The notes beneath the pieces are model-generated. The model made no database searches. It had not been told where the DNA came from and saw only the letters and a program-made list of their open reading frames with translations. 28,069 nt of DNA from DATGQT01 sp033720695 (GTDB lineage Bacteria > Bacteroidota > Rhodothermia > Rhodothermales > Rubricoccaceae), in contig JAWWCA010000015.1 in assembly GCA_033720695.1 (NCBI GenBank), positions 1 through 28,069 on the forward strand, read 5' to 3'. Shown in pieces: positions 7,569 to 15,459 of the stretch. The position numbers and the translations under genes are program-made. Numbering within the stretch: the first letter of the stretch is position 1; every line of letters starts with the position of its first letter.

Positions 7569-8531
7569 GTGGCCGTGGAGGTCCTGATCATCGGGGGGGG
7601 CATCAGCGGGCTGGCGTGCGGCGTGCGCCTCGCCGAGGCTGGGATGCCCGTGCGCCTCCTCACGAGGGAGCGGCCGGAGCAGACCGTCTCGGCCGTCGCC
7701 GCTGCGCTCTGGCATCCCTTCCGGGCCGATCCGCCCGACCGGGTCGCGGAGTGGAGCCGGCTCTCGTACGAGACGTACCGACGGCAGGCGGAGGACGCCG
7801 AGACCGGCGTCGTGCTGCGCCCCCTCCTCGAGCTGTTCCCAGACCCCGTGCCGCCGCCCCTCTGGGCCGACGTCGTTCCAGACTTCCGAGCCGTCACGCC
7901 TCCCGATGGGTACGGGACCGCATTCCGGGGAACGGTCCCGGTCGTCTCGTCCCCCCGGTACTTGCGGTACCTGGAGACGCAGCTCCGGCAGCGGGGCGTG
8001 CGCATCGAGCCCATCCCCGAGGGGGTGGGCTCGGTCCATGACGTGACCGGGCCCGGGCGTGTCGTGGTGGTGTGTGCGGGGCTGGGGACGCGCGACGTGG
8101 CCGGCGACACGGCGCTCTTCCCGATCCAGGGGCAGGTTGTCCGGGTCACCAACCCCGGCGTCGAGCAGGTGCTCCTCGACGAGTGCGGCCCCGACGGCCT
8201 CGTGTACGTGATCCCCCGAGCCGACGACGTGATCCTCGGCGGGACGGCCGTTGATGGGAGGTGGGGCGTCGAACCGGACCCCGACGTGACGGCTCGCATC
8301 CTCCACCACGCCCGCCTCCGGCTCCCGGTTCTCGAAGAGGCCGAGGTGATCGGCGTCTCGGTGGGGCTCCGTCCCGGCCGGCACGAGGTGCGCCTCGAGT
8401 CCGAGCGGCTGCCCGGCGGGGGAGCGCTGGTCTACAACGTCGGCCACGGCGGGTCCGGGTACACGCTGGCGTGGGGCTGCGCCGAGGCCGTGCTCCGCCA
8501 CGTCGAGGCGCTCCTCGATGAGGGGCGTTGA
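7569..8531 (+). CDS. D-amino-acid oxidase-like FAD flavoprotein
   Basis: 320 residues. The Rossmann FAD motif IIGGGISGLACGVRLAEAG is at the N-terminus. Three regions match the D-amino-acid/D-aspartate oxidase family: the substrate-carboxylate arginine region GLRPGRHEVRLE, FPIQGQVV mid-protein, and the C-terminal NVGHGGSGYTLAWGCAEA. The family oxidises D-amino acids to imino acids with release of hydrogen peroxide. Substrate choice (neutral versus acidic) cannot be read reliably. No C-terminal peroxisomal signal is expected or seen. The start is GTG at 7569, 7 nt after the TerB-like gene. D-amino acids from wall turnover are plausible substrates (inference). Confidence 0.9.
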   Translation: MAVEVLIIGGGISGLACGVRLAEAGMPVRLLTRERPEQTVSAVAAALWHPFRADPPDRVAEWSRLSYETYRRQAEDAETGVVLRPLLELFPDPVPPPLWADVVPDFRAVTPPDGYGTAFRGTVPVVSSPRYLRYLETQLRQRGVRIEPIPEGVGSVHDVTGPGRVVVVCAGLGTRDVAGDTALFPIQGQVVRVTNPGVEQVLLDECGPDGLVYVIPRADDVILGGTAVDGRWGVEPDPDVTARILHHARLRLPVLEEAEVIGVSVGLRPGRHEVRLESERLPGGGALVYNVGHGGSGYTLAWGCAEAVLRHVEALLDEGR

Positions 8532-8595
8532 CGGAGATGCGGGGCGAGACGCCCGGGCGCCCTTTCTCCGGTTCTCCCATCCCCGGGGCCGGTTC

Positions 8596-8617
8596 GGGGC
8601 CGTAGCTTAGCGGCCCC
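8596..8617. promoter_or_regulatory. Perfect hairpin with promoter-like octamer in the loop
   Basis: GGGGCCG (8596-8602) and CGGCCCC (8611-8617) flank the octamer TAGCTTAG (8603-8610). The octamer lies 49 nt before the ATG at 8660, a spacing seen at other starts here. It may be a promoter within a dyad, or the terminator of the preceding oxidase gene; no T-tract follows. Confidence 0.45.
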
Positions 8618-8659
8618 ACTGAGCCCCTCACCGCCGGTCCCCACCGTTACCCCTCCCCA

Positions 8660-10069
8660 ATGGACGACATCAAGTTCGGCACCGACGGCTGGCGCGCCGT
8701 CATCGCCGACGGGTACACGTTCACCAACCTCGAGCGCGTCGCGCGTGCCACCGGGCAATGGCTCCGCAAGCACCGTGGCGACACGCCATCGGTCGTCGTC
8801 GGCTACGACACGCGGTTTCAGGGCGCGGCCTTCGCCGCTCATGCGGCGCGCGTCTTCGGCTCCCTCGGCATCCGGGTCCGCCTCGCCGATTCGTTCACCA
8901 CGACGCCGGCCGTGAGCTGGGCCACCCTGCACGGCGGCCACGACGCCGGCATCGTCATCACGGCCAGCCACAACCCCCCCGAGTACAACGGCTTCAAGAT
9001 CAAGGCGCACTTCGGCGGACCCGCCACCCCCGCCATGATCGCCGAGGTCGAAGCGGAGCTGAGCCGGCTCGGCGACGGATTCACGCTGCGCTCGCAGCCG
9101 GAGCTCGAGCGCGAGGGGCGCATCGAGAGGTTCGACTTGCGCAGCGCCTACATCGGTCTCCTGCGCAAGGAGATCGACGTGGAGGCGATCAAGGAGTCCG
9201 ACCTCCGCGTCGCCTACGACGCGATGTACGGGGCCGGCCAGGGCATCGTCACGGAGCTCCTCGGGCTCGCGCGGGTCGTTGAGCTCCACCACGACCGCAA
9301 CCCGGGCATGCACGGCCAGGCGCCGGAGCCCATCGAGCGGAACCTCGCCGAGCTGATGGAGACCGTCCCCGAGGAAAGCCTCGCGTGCGGCCTCGCCACC
9401 GACGGCGACGCCGACCGGATCGGCCTCGTCGACGAGGAGGGCACCTTCGTCGACTCCCACAAGATCCTCGCCCTCCTCGTCAAGTACCTCCACGAGGAGA
9501 AGGGGCTCCGAGGCAACATCGTCAAGACGTTCTCGACCACCGACATGCTCGACCGCATGGGGGAGGTCTATGGGATGGGCGTGGAGACGACGCCGATCGG
9601 GTTCAAGTACATCGGCCCGAAGATGATCGACGGCGACGTCCTCGTGGGTGGGGAGGAGAGCGGCGGGATGGCCGTGATGGGCCACATCCCCGAGCGGGAC
9701 GGGCTCTACATCGGGCTCACCGTCGTCGAGATGATGGTGAAGCGGGAGCGGACGCTCTCGGGCCTCGTCCGCGAGTTGATGGACGAGTTCGGGCCCCACT
9801 ACCAGAGCCGAGACGACCTCCACACCACCGACGAGAAGAAGCAGGCGTTCCTCCAGCGCCTCGAAAACGAGGGCCTGGACAGGATCGGGGGGCAGGGCGT
9901 CAAGGCGGTCGAGACCCTCGACGGGTTCAAGTACCGCGTTCCGGAGGGCTGGCTGATGTTCAGGCCCTCGGGCACCGAGCCGGTCCTCCGCATTTACGCC
10001 GAGGCTCCTTCTCAAGAGCAGGCCGACGCGCTCGTCCAGGAGGGCGTCGGCCTCGTCGACGCGCAGTAG
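8660..10069 (+). CDS. Phosphoglucomutase/phosphomannomutase family enzyme
   Basis: 469 residues of the alpha-D-phosphohexomutase superfamily. The N-terminal GTDGWR motif, the phosphoserine loop TAS103HNP, the metal-binding loop D248-G-D250-A-D252-R and the sugar-phosphate loop RPSGTEP (R435 onward) are all intact. Sugar specificity is suggested by GEESGGM in domain 3, typical of enzymes acting on glucose or mannose phosphates. It interconverts hexose 1- and 6-phosphates and so supplies nucleotide sugars for glycans. Glucosamine mutase (GlmM) is less likely but not excluded. It has its own candidate promoter. It converges with the CAP-domain gene, with only 6 nt between the two stop codons and no room for a terminator. 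Confidence 0.93.
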   Translation: MDDIKFGTDGWRAVIADGYTFTNLERVARATGQWLRKHRGDTPSVVVGYDTRFQGAAFAAHAARVFGSLGIRVRLADSFTTTPAVSWATLHGGHDAGIVITASHNPPEYNGFKIKAHFGGPATPAMIAEVEAELSRLGDGFTLRSQPELEREGRIERFDLRSAYIGLLRKEIDVEAIKESDLRVAYDAMYGAGQGIVTELLGLARVVELHHDRNPGMHGQAPEPIERNLAELMETVPEESLACGLATDGDADRIGLVDEEGTFVDSHKILALLVKYLHEEKGLRGNIVKTFSTTDMLDRMGEVYGMGVETTPIGFKYIGPKMIDGDVLVGGEESGGMAVMGHIPERDGLYIGLTVVEMMVKRERTLSGLVRELMDEFGPHYQSRDDLHTTDEKKQAFLQRLENEGLDRIGGQGVKAVETLDGFKYRVPEGWLMFRPSGTEPVLRIYAEAPSQEQADALVQEGVGLVDAQ

Positions 10070-10075
10070 GCGCGG

Positions 10076-10678
10076 TCAGTCGGCGTACACCATCGTCACG
10101 ACCCAGCCGAGATCCCCGTCGCGGGCAACGCCGACGCCCGCCCGCCCGAACGCAGGGCTCAGCAGGTTCTCGCGGTGGCCTGGGCTGTCCAGCCAGGCCT
10201 GCACCGCCTGGGCGGCGAGCGTCTCGGGGGCGAGCCAGTCGTAGTGCGAGACGATGCGGCCGTCGGCACGCCGTTGCTCGTAACCTGACGCGAAGAGGGA
10301 GCTCTGGTAGAGGTTCTCCCCGAGGGCCCGGTAGGGGATGCCGAGCCGCTCGACCCGGTCGGCTGCGACGGAGCCGTCGGTCCCCGTGTGGCTGAACAGC
10401 CCGTGGAGCGCCAGGTCGTCGCTGTGGCGTCGGGCGGCGACCGTCAGACCGTCGTGTGGTCGCAGCGGGAGCAGGCCCTGGGCCATCCGGGCCTCGTTGG
10501 CCTCGGCGAAGGTGAGCGCTTCGAGCCGACCCGCGTCGTAGTCCGGGGGGCGGGGCGTGGACGTGCGATCGGGTGGCGCGGCCGGGCGCCCGACGCCGGG
10601 CACGACGCACCCGGCGAGCGCGGCGAGGGTCAAGGCGAAGGCCGCGGCGAAGGGCCGGAGGGAGGGGCGTTCCGACAG
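10076..10678 (-). CDS. CAP-domain (SCP/PR1, YkwD-like) lipoprotein
   Basis: About 200 residues. A signal peptide ends in the lipobox LAGC, so it should be lipid-anchored. The CAP domain runs to the C-terminus: TFAEANEARMAQGL..., H-S-D-D-L-A-L-H-G, FSHTGTDGS, GENLYQ, the W-L-D-S-P-G-H-R-E-N-LL motif, and GVGVARDGDLGWVVTMVYAD. The function of bacterial CAP proteins is mostly unknown. No ATG, GTG or TTG gives a full signal peptide in this frame. The best start is a CTG at 10678 (MSERPSLRPF...), one base after the upstream stop, which suggests translational coupling. It is third in a three-gene unit. Confidence 0.85.
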   Translation of the reverse strand: MSERPSLRPFAAAFALTLAALAGCVVPGVGRPAAPPDRTSTPRPPDYDAGRLEALTFAEANEARMAQGLLPLRPHDGLTVAARRHSDDLALHGLFSHTGTDGSVAADRVERLGIPYRALGENLYQSSLFASGYEQRRADGRIVSHYDWLAPETLAAQAVQAWLDSPGHRENLLSPAFGRAGVGVARDGDLGWVVTMVYAD

Positions 10679-10679
10679 G

Positions 10680-11366
10680 CTACTCTGCCAGGACGGCCTC
10701 CGTGGCCGTGGTGTCGACGGGCGGGGCAGGCGCCTCCTCAGACCCGGTGGCGATTCGGTCTTCCAGCGCCGCGAAGAGACGGGCGACCTCGGCTCGGACG
10801 GCGGAGAAGGAAGCGTCCGAGCCGAGACGGCCGAGCACGCCCTCGATCTGTTGCCGCCGTTGGACCCATTCGCCCGCCGGGAGCGCCGCGGGCGAAGGAG
10901 GTCCCCACTCGGCCTCGAGAGAAGCGAGCCGGTCGAGCGCCGCCGCCCGGAGCGCGGCCGCCGTCGGCGCCAGCTCGATGGGCGCGCGCTCCACGCGCCG
11001 CCCCAGCGCAGCGATGTCCGCGTCGATCCGCTGGGTCGCCTCGCCGAAGGCGACCGTCGGCGACCCGTGGAGGGTGTCGAGCGCCGACTGGATGTCCTGA
11101 CGCTCCTGGCGGATGGAATCGAGCGCACGCCCATAGGCAATGGCGGCCGCGGAATCCGCTTGGTTGGCCGTCCCTTCGAGGAGGGCGATGTCCGCGTCGA
11201 CCTCCTGGAGCGCCACGATGGCCCCGGTGCGGAAGCGCTCGACGGCCTCGGGAGTCACCGTTTCGACCGGCGAGGGCGCACCCCCGTCCGCACAGCCCCC
11301 GCCGGCTACGAGTGAGCCGGCGAGGGCGAGGAGCAGGATCGATCGCGACGTCGCGAACTCGCTCAC
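10680..11366 (-). CDS. Helical lipoprotein of unknown function
   Basis: 228 residues. The signal sequence MSEFATSRSILLLALAGSL ends in VAGGGC; Cys25 is the probable lipidation site, though the residue at -3 is Gly rather than Leu, so the lipobox is weak. The remainder is almost entirely predicted helix, rich in Ala, Glu, Arg and Leu with heptad-like spacing, such as VALQEVDADIALLEGTANQA and ALDRLASLEAEW; coiled-coil character is likely. It ends in a disordered acidic/Pro tail. I do not recognise the family. The GTG start overlaps the TGA of the upstream gene by 4 bases (GTGA), and its own stop is one base before the next gene's likely start. Confidence 0.8.
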   Translation of the reverse strand: MSEFATSRSILLLALAGSLVAGGGCADGGAPSPVETVTPEAVERFRTGAIVALQEVDADIALLEGTANQADSAAAIAYGRALDSIRQERQDIQSALDTLHGSPTVAFGEATQRIDADIAALGRRVERAPIELAPTAAALRAAALDRLASLEAEWGPPSPAALPAGEWVQRRQQIEGVLGRLGSDASFSAVRAEVARLFAALEDRIATGSEEAPAPPVDTTATEAVLAE

Positions 11367-11611
11367 GTGTTGCGGCGGACGGCGTTGACGATCAGCAGGA
11401 GCACGATGGCACCGATAGTGGCGACGACCAAGCTCCAGAGGTTGAACCCGGTGACGCCCTCCTGGCCGAGGAGGCCGACGATGAAGCCGCCGACGAAGGC
11501 GCCGATGACGCCGACGAGCAGGTTCATGAGCAGCCCCATCGAGGTCTTGGTGACCTGTTCAGCGACGAAGCCGGCGATGATGCCGATGACGATCCAAGCG
11601 AGAAGGCCCAT
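11363..11611 (-). CDS. GlsB/YeaQ/YmgE-family small membrane protein
   Basis: 82 residues with three hydrophobic Gly-rich segments: LLAWIVIGIIAGFVAEQVT, LLMNLLVGVIGAFVGGFIVG and LWSLVVATIGAIVLLLIVNAV, ending in RRNT. The pattern and length are typical of the transglycosylase-associated (YeaQ/YmgE) family, stress-associated inner-membrane proteins of unproven function. The ATG at 11611 follows the leader CCTCCTCCACCC. It is first in a unit with two lipoproteins. A hairpin (11645-11665) lies 34 nt upstream of the start. Confidence 0.9.
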   Translation of the reverse strand: MGLLAWIVIGIIAGFVAEQVTKTSMGLLMNLLVGVIGAFVGGFIVGLLGQEGVTGFNLWSLVVATIGAIVLLLIVNAVRRNT

Positions 11612-11644
11612 GGGTGGAGGAGGTGGATGGACGGGCAGAGAGTC

Positions 11645-11665
11645 GAGCAGGAGGGGGCCCTGCTC
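11645..11665. terminator. Hairpin between aroB and the GlsB-type gene
   Basis: GAGCAGG (11645-11651) and CCTGCTC (11659-11665) form a perfect 7-bp stem with a 7-nt loop. It could end aroB transcription or act in the leader of the gene starting at 11611. A second, weaker stem, CACGG/CCGTG, lies at 11700-11718. No T-tract is present. Confidence 0.35.
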
Positions 11666-11756
11666 CGGCGCCTCATACCCTACAAGACCCCTGAGGTTGC
11701 ACGGAACCCCCAACCGTGGGCCCGCGAACACGGAGCATCGGAGGGCGCGAGGCGGC

Positions 11757-12887
11757 TCAGCGCGCCCGTGCGTAGGCCCAGGCTGCAGCCACGGCCCCGG
11801 CGGGGACATCCGCCGTCAGCCGGGGCGCCCCCGGGACGTCGAGCACGACGAACCGTAGGCCCGACGGCGTCCGCTTCTTGTCCGTTTCCATGGCGACCAT
11901 GAGCGCCTCGTCGGATGCGCGCAGGGGGGAGGACACATCCAGGGCGCGCACGAGGGCAGACGCTCGCTGAAAGCGGTCTGGGAGCGCCGGCGCATCCCAC
12001 ACCCGCCCCTCGCCGACGCTGGCAGAGAGGTGGAGGGCGGCCCGCAGCCCGAGCGCCACCGCCTCGCCATGCGTGAAGCGACCGTACCCCTCTGCCTTCT
12101 CGATGGCGTGGGCGAAGGTGTGACCGAGATTGAGCGCGGCGCGTTGGTCGTCCTCCTGTTCGTCCGCGGACACGACGGCCGCTTTAAACCCGGCGGCTCG
12201 CCAGACGGTCTCCGCGACCGCGTTGAGGTCCCGGGCCATCACCCGGCCCAGGATCGCGTGCAGCCGCGCTACAGCCTCGTCGCCGTCGAGGAGGGCGTGT
12301 TTGACGGCCTCGGCGAGGCCGGAGCGGAACTCCCGGTCGGGCAGCGTGCCCAGCGTGGACACGTCCACGAGCACGAGGCGGGGCTGGTGGAACGCGCCGA
12401 TGAGGTTCTTGCCCGCCACATGGTTCACGCCCGTCTTGCCCCCGATGGCGCTGTCGACCTGCGCGATCACGGACGTGGGGAGGTGGACGAGCGGGAGCCC
12501 TCGGAGCAGCGTGGCCGCGGCGAGGCCTCCGAGGTCCCCGACGACCCCGCCGCCGAGGGCGAGGAGCGGCGTCTGCCGATCGATGCCGAGCCCGAGGGCC
12601 CAGTCGTACAGCGCTCCGAGGGTCTCGATGGACTTCGAGCCCTCGCCCGCCCCGACCACGCGAGCCGCCGGCCGCCATCCCGCGCGCTCCAGCCCGCGGG
12701 CGAGGGGACCGAGATAGCGCGGGGCCACGTTTTCGTCGGTCACCACCAGGCAGGGGCCCGTCCGGACGCCGGCCCGTTCGAGGTGCCCCGGGAGGTCAGA
12801 GAGGGGGGCGAAACGGATCTCGTAGGAACGGCCGCCAGGGAGTGGAACCGGGATTGTCCGTGACGTGGAGGGCGAATCAGGCGGCAT
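11757..12887 (-). CDS. aroB: 3-dehydroquinate synthase
   Basis: 376 residues. It converts DAHP to 3-dehydroquinate, the second step of the shikimate pathway, using NAD and a divalent metal. Signature regions are present in order: VVTDENVAPRY, the NAD-binding GGGVVGDLGGLAAATLLRG, LPTSVIAQVDSAIGGKTGVN, GKNLIGAFHQP, a E-A-V-K-H segment, the metal-ligand region ALNLGHTFAHAIE and THGEAVALGL, then METDKK. All look intact. The ATG at 12887 (MPPDSPSTSR) follows a C-rich leader and is preferred over an in-frame start at 12959. It stands alone on the minus strand and shares a 93-bp divergent control region with the M2 peptidase gene. Confidence 0.96.
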   Translation of the reverse strand: MPPDSPSTSRTIPVPLPGGRSYEIRFAPLSDLPGHLERAGVRTGPCLVVTDENVAPRYLGPLARGLERAGWRPAARVVGAGEGSKSIETLGALYDWALGLGIDRQTPLLALGGGVVGDLGGLAAATLLRGLPLVHLPTSVIAQVDSAIGGKTGVNHVAGKNLIGAFHQPRLVLVDVSTLGTLPDREFRSGLAEAVKHALLDGDEAVARLHAILGRVMARDLNAVAETVWRAAGFKAAVVSADEQEDDQRAALNLGHTFAHAIEKAEGYGRFTHGEAVALGLRAALHLSASVGEGRVWDAPALPDRFQRASALVRALDVSSPLRASDEALMVAMETDKKRTPSGLRFVVLDVPGAPRLTADVPAGAVAAAWAYARAR

Positions 12888-12923
12888 GGGTCGGCGGGGA
12901 CGGGGAGCCCCGAACGCCCGCGA

Positions 12924-12931
12924 TATATTCG
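12924..12931 (+). promoter_or_regulatory. Candidate -7 element of the M2 peptidase gene
   Basis: TATATTCG ends 49 nt before the ATG at 12981 and is the only AT-rich patch in the divergent region 12888-12980. It closely resembles TATTTTCG at 22277-22284 and fits TAnnTT-G of Bacteroidota promoters. On the other strand the same patch reads TATATCGC and could also serve aroB. Confidence 0.5.
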
Positions 12932-12980
12932 TCCGTTCCCCAACCCTGCCCTTTCTCAATCCGCCATCCTACCCCCCGTC

Positions 12981-14873
12981 ATGCACCGACTGTTTCCCTC
13001 CGTGGCCTTGGCCGCCGTCCTCGTCGCCGCCGGCTGCAGCCCGCGCGTGGTGCCCGTTGAGGTCGAGAGCATCGAACCGCCCCCCGCGACGGCGCAGCGC
13101 GCGAGCGCTCCGGTGCGCGTCGCGGACGCGTCGACGGCCGACCCGCAGGCCGAGGCGCAGGCCTTCCTCGATGCGTACGCTGCCGCCTTCCAGCCGCTCT
13201 ACTACGCCTCGGCGCTGGCGCAGTGGGACGCCAACACCCGGATCGTCGAGGGGGACGACACGAACGCGCAGCGGGTGCAGGAGGCCGACGAGGCCCTCGC
13301 CGCCTTCACCGGCAGCGTTGAAAACATCGAGCGGGCCCGGGCCCTCCTCGACGAGCGGGAGGCGCTGACGCCTCTCCAGGTCATGCAGCTCGAGGCCGTC
13401 CTCTACAGCGCGGCCTCCAGCCCGCAGACGGTGCCCGACTTGGTGAGCGAGCGGATCGCCGCCGAGACGGCGCAGAACGAGCGCCTCTACGGCTTCACCT
13501 ACCTCCTCGACGGCGACGAGGTGACCACGAACGACCTCGACCGCATCCTCCGAGGGTCCACGGACCTGGCCGAGCGCGAGGCGGCCTGGGAGGTCTCGAA
13601 GGGCGTCGGCCCCACGCTGACGCCCGGCCTGGAGCGACTTCGGGCGCTCCGGAACGGCGTCGTCCAGGCCCTCGGCTACGACGACTACTTCGCCTACCAG
13701 GTCTCCGACTACGACATGACGAGCGAGGAGATGGTGTCGCTCATGCAGCAGCTCAACGAGGAGCTCCGCCCGCTCTACCGCGAGCTCCACACGTGGGCGC
13801 GCTACGAGCTGGCCGAGCGCTACGGCGAGCCCGTCCCCACGCTGCTCCCGGCGCACTGGCTCCCCAACCGCTGGGGCCAGGACTGGACCGCCCTCGTCGA
13901 GGTCGAGGGGGCCGACATCGACGCGGCGCTGGAAGAGAAGGGCGCCGAGTGGCTGGTAGAGCAGTCGGAGCGGTTCTTCGTCTCGCTCGGGTTCGACCCC
14001 ATGCCGGGGACGTTCTACGAGCGGTCCAGCCTCTACCCCCTCCCGCCGGACGCCGACTACAAGAAGAACAACCACGCGAGCGCCTGGCACCTCGATCTCG
14101 AGCACGACGTCCGGAGCCTCATGAGCGTCGAGCCCAACCGCGATTGGTACGAGACCACGCACCACGAGCTCGGCCACATCTACTACTACCTCGCCTACAC
14201 CAACCCGGACGTCCCGCTGGTGCTGCGGGAGGGGGCGAACCGGGCGTACCACGAGGCCGTCGGGAGCCTGATGGGGCTGGCCTCGCTCCAGCCGCGCTTC
14301 CTGGCCGAGGTCGGGCTCACCCCGGAGGGGGCCGCGCCGGACCCGATCCAGGGCCTCCTCAAGGAGGCGCTCAACTACGTCGTGTTCATCCCGTGGAGCG
14401 CGGGCGTGATGACGCAGTTCGAGCACGACCTCTACGCCGAGGAGCTCCCCCCCGAGCAGTGGAACGCGCGGTGGTGGGAGCTGAAGAAGGCGTTCCAGGG
14501 CATCGCCCCGCCCGACCCGGCGCGCGCCGCCGTGGGGGCGCCGTACAACGACGCGGCCACGAAGACCCACATCAACGACGACGCCGCCCAGTACTACGAC
14601 TACGCCCTCTCCTACGTCATCCTCTTCCAGCTCCACGACCACATCGCCCGGGAGATCCTGAGTGAGGATCCGCGCGACACCAACTACTATGGACGGACCG
14701 AGGTGGGCGACTTCCTAAAGTCCATCCTCACCCCGGGGGGGACCGTCGACGGCAACGCGCTCCTCAAAGAAACCACCGGGTCGGCGATGACCGCGCGCCC
14801 CATGCTCGAGTACTTCCAGCCCCTCCTCGAGTGGCTCCGGGAGCAGAACGAGGGCCGGGAGCACACGATCTGA
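12981..14873 (+). CDS. M2-family zinc peptidase lipoprotein (ACE-like dipeptidyl carboxypeptidase)
   Basis: 630 residues. The signal sequence MHRLFPSVALAAVLVAAGC has an AAGC lipobox with Cys19, so the enzyme is probably membrane-anchored. The catalytic domain matches angiotensin-converting enzyme: LPAHWLPNRWGQDW, zinc motif H395-E-L-G-H399, LREGAN and the third zinc ligand Glu425 in HEAVGSL. Spacing from the zinc motif to Glu425 is two residues longer than in human ACE because of a short loop (TNPD). A late SYVILFQLHDHI segment also fits. The family removes C-terminal dipeptides. An Ala/Pro/Glu-rich linker of about 30 residues follows the lipid anchor. Start, candidate promoter and terminator are all consistent with a single-gene transcript. 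Confidence 0.94.
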   Translation: MHRLFPSVALAAVLVAAGCSPRVVPVEVESIEPPPATAQRASAPVRVADASTADPQAEAQAFLDAYAAAFQPLYYASALAQWDANTRIVEGDDTNAQRVQEADEALAAFTGSVENIERARALLDEREALTPLQVMQLEAVLYSAASSPQTVPDLVSERIAAETAQNERLYGFTYLLDGDEVTTNDLDRILRGSTDLAEREAAWEVSKGVGPTLTPGLERLRALRNGVVQALGYDDYFAYQVSDYDMTSEEMVSLMQQLNEELRPLYRELHTWARYELAERYGEPVPTLLPAHWLPNRWGQDWTALVEVEGADIDAALEEKGAEWLVEQSERFFVSLGFDPMPGTFYERSSLYPLPPDADYKKNNHASAWHLDLEHDVRSLMSVEPNRDWYETTHHELGHIYYYLAYTNPDVPLVLREGANRAYHEAVGSLMGLASLQPRFLAEVGLTPEGAAPDPIQGLLKEALNYVVFIPWSAGVMTQFEHDLYAEELPPEQWNARWWELKKAFQGIAPPDPARAAVGAPYNDAATKTHINDDAAQYYDYALSYVILFQLHDHIAREILSEDPRDTNYYGRTEVGDFLKSILTPGGTVDGNALLKETTGSAMTARPMLEYFQPLLEWLREQNEGREHTI

Positions 14874-14925
14874 CGGGGGTGGCGTGCGGCATGGGAACAG
14901 AGCGGCAGCGTGAGGGTGGAGGGGG

Positions 14926-14962
14926 TGGAGGGGCACGCCCTCCATCCCTTCCTTTTTCTCTT
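14926..14962 (+). terminator. Likely intrinsic terminator of the M2 peptidase gene
   Basis: TGGAGGG (14926-14932) pairs with CCCTCCA (14938-14944) with a 5-nt loop, followed by the pyrimidine/T-rich tail TCCCTTCCTTTTTCTC. It begins 53 nt after the stop codon and lies within the leader region of the next gene. Confidence 0.5.
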
Positions 14963-14981
14963 CACCCTCCTCACGCATCCC

Positions 14982-15443
14982 ATGGGACTCCTCGATTTCA
15001 TCCGCGACGCCGGGCGCGACCTCTTCGGCGGCAAGAAAGGCAACGAGGCCGAGCAGATCAAAGCGGAGGTCGAGCGCGAGCTCGGCAACAACATCCGGAA
15101 CCTCGGCGTCCGGTTCGACGACGGCAAGGTCACGCTCCAGGGCGAGGCCTCCAGCCAGGCCGCCAAGGAGAAGGCGGTCCTCATCGCCGGCAACGTTCGC
15201 GGCGTCGAGTCGGTTCACGACGATGGCCTGCGCGTGGCCGGGCAGCAGGCCGGTGCGGCCGTCCAGGCCGGGCCGCAGCCCCGCTACTACACCATCCAGT
15301 CGGGCGACACCCTCTCGGGCATCGCGAAGGAGCACTACGGCGACGCCAACCGCTGGAACGACCTCTTCGAGGCGAACCGCGAGGTCATCAAGGACCCCGA
15401 CAAGATCTATCCCGGGCAGCGCATCCGGGTCCCGCAGGGCTGA
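14982..15443 (+). CDS. kbp: BON and LysM domain protein, Kbp (YgaU) family
   Basis: 153 residues without a signal peptide. It begins MGLLDFIRDAGRDLFGGKKG, followed by a BON domain (about 25-85: V-x-L-x-G-E-A pattern and NVRGVESVHDDGLRV). An Ala/Gln/Pro linker leads into a C-terminal LysM domain (YYTIQSGDTLSGIAKEHYGD ... IYPGQRIRVPQ). This architecture and length match Escherichia coli Kbp, a cytoplasmic potassium-binding protein. A wall-binding role through LysM cannot be excluded, but no export signal is seen. The ATG at 14982 follows CATCCC. A strong hairpin follows the stop. Confidence 0.9.
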   Translation: MGLLDFIRDAGRDLFGGKKGNEAEQIKAEVERELGNNIRNLGVRFDDGKVTLQGEASSQAAKEKAVLIAGNVRGVESVHDDGLRVAGQQAGAAVQAGPQPRYYTIQSGDTLSGIAKEHYGDANRWNDLFEANREVIKDPDKIYPGQRIRVPQG

Positions 15444-15459
15444 ATCCCTCGTCCCTCGC

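Noticed and set aside
11700..11718. Stem CACGG/CCGTG after aroB as a terminator
   Set aside because: Only 5 bp with a 9-nt loop and no T-tract; too weak to call on its own.
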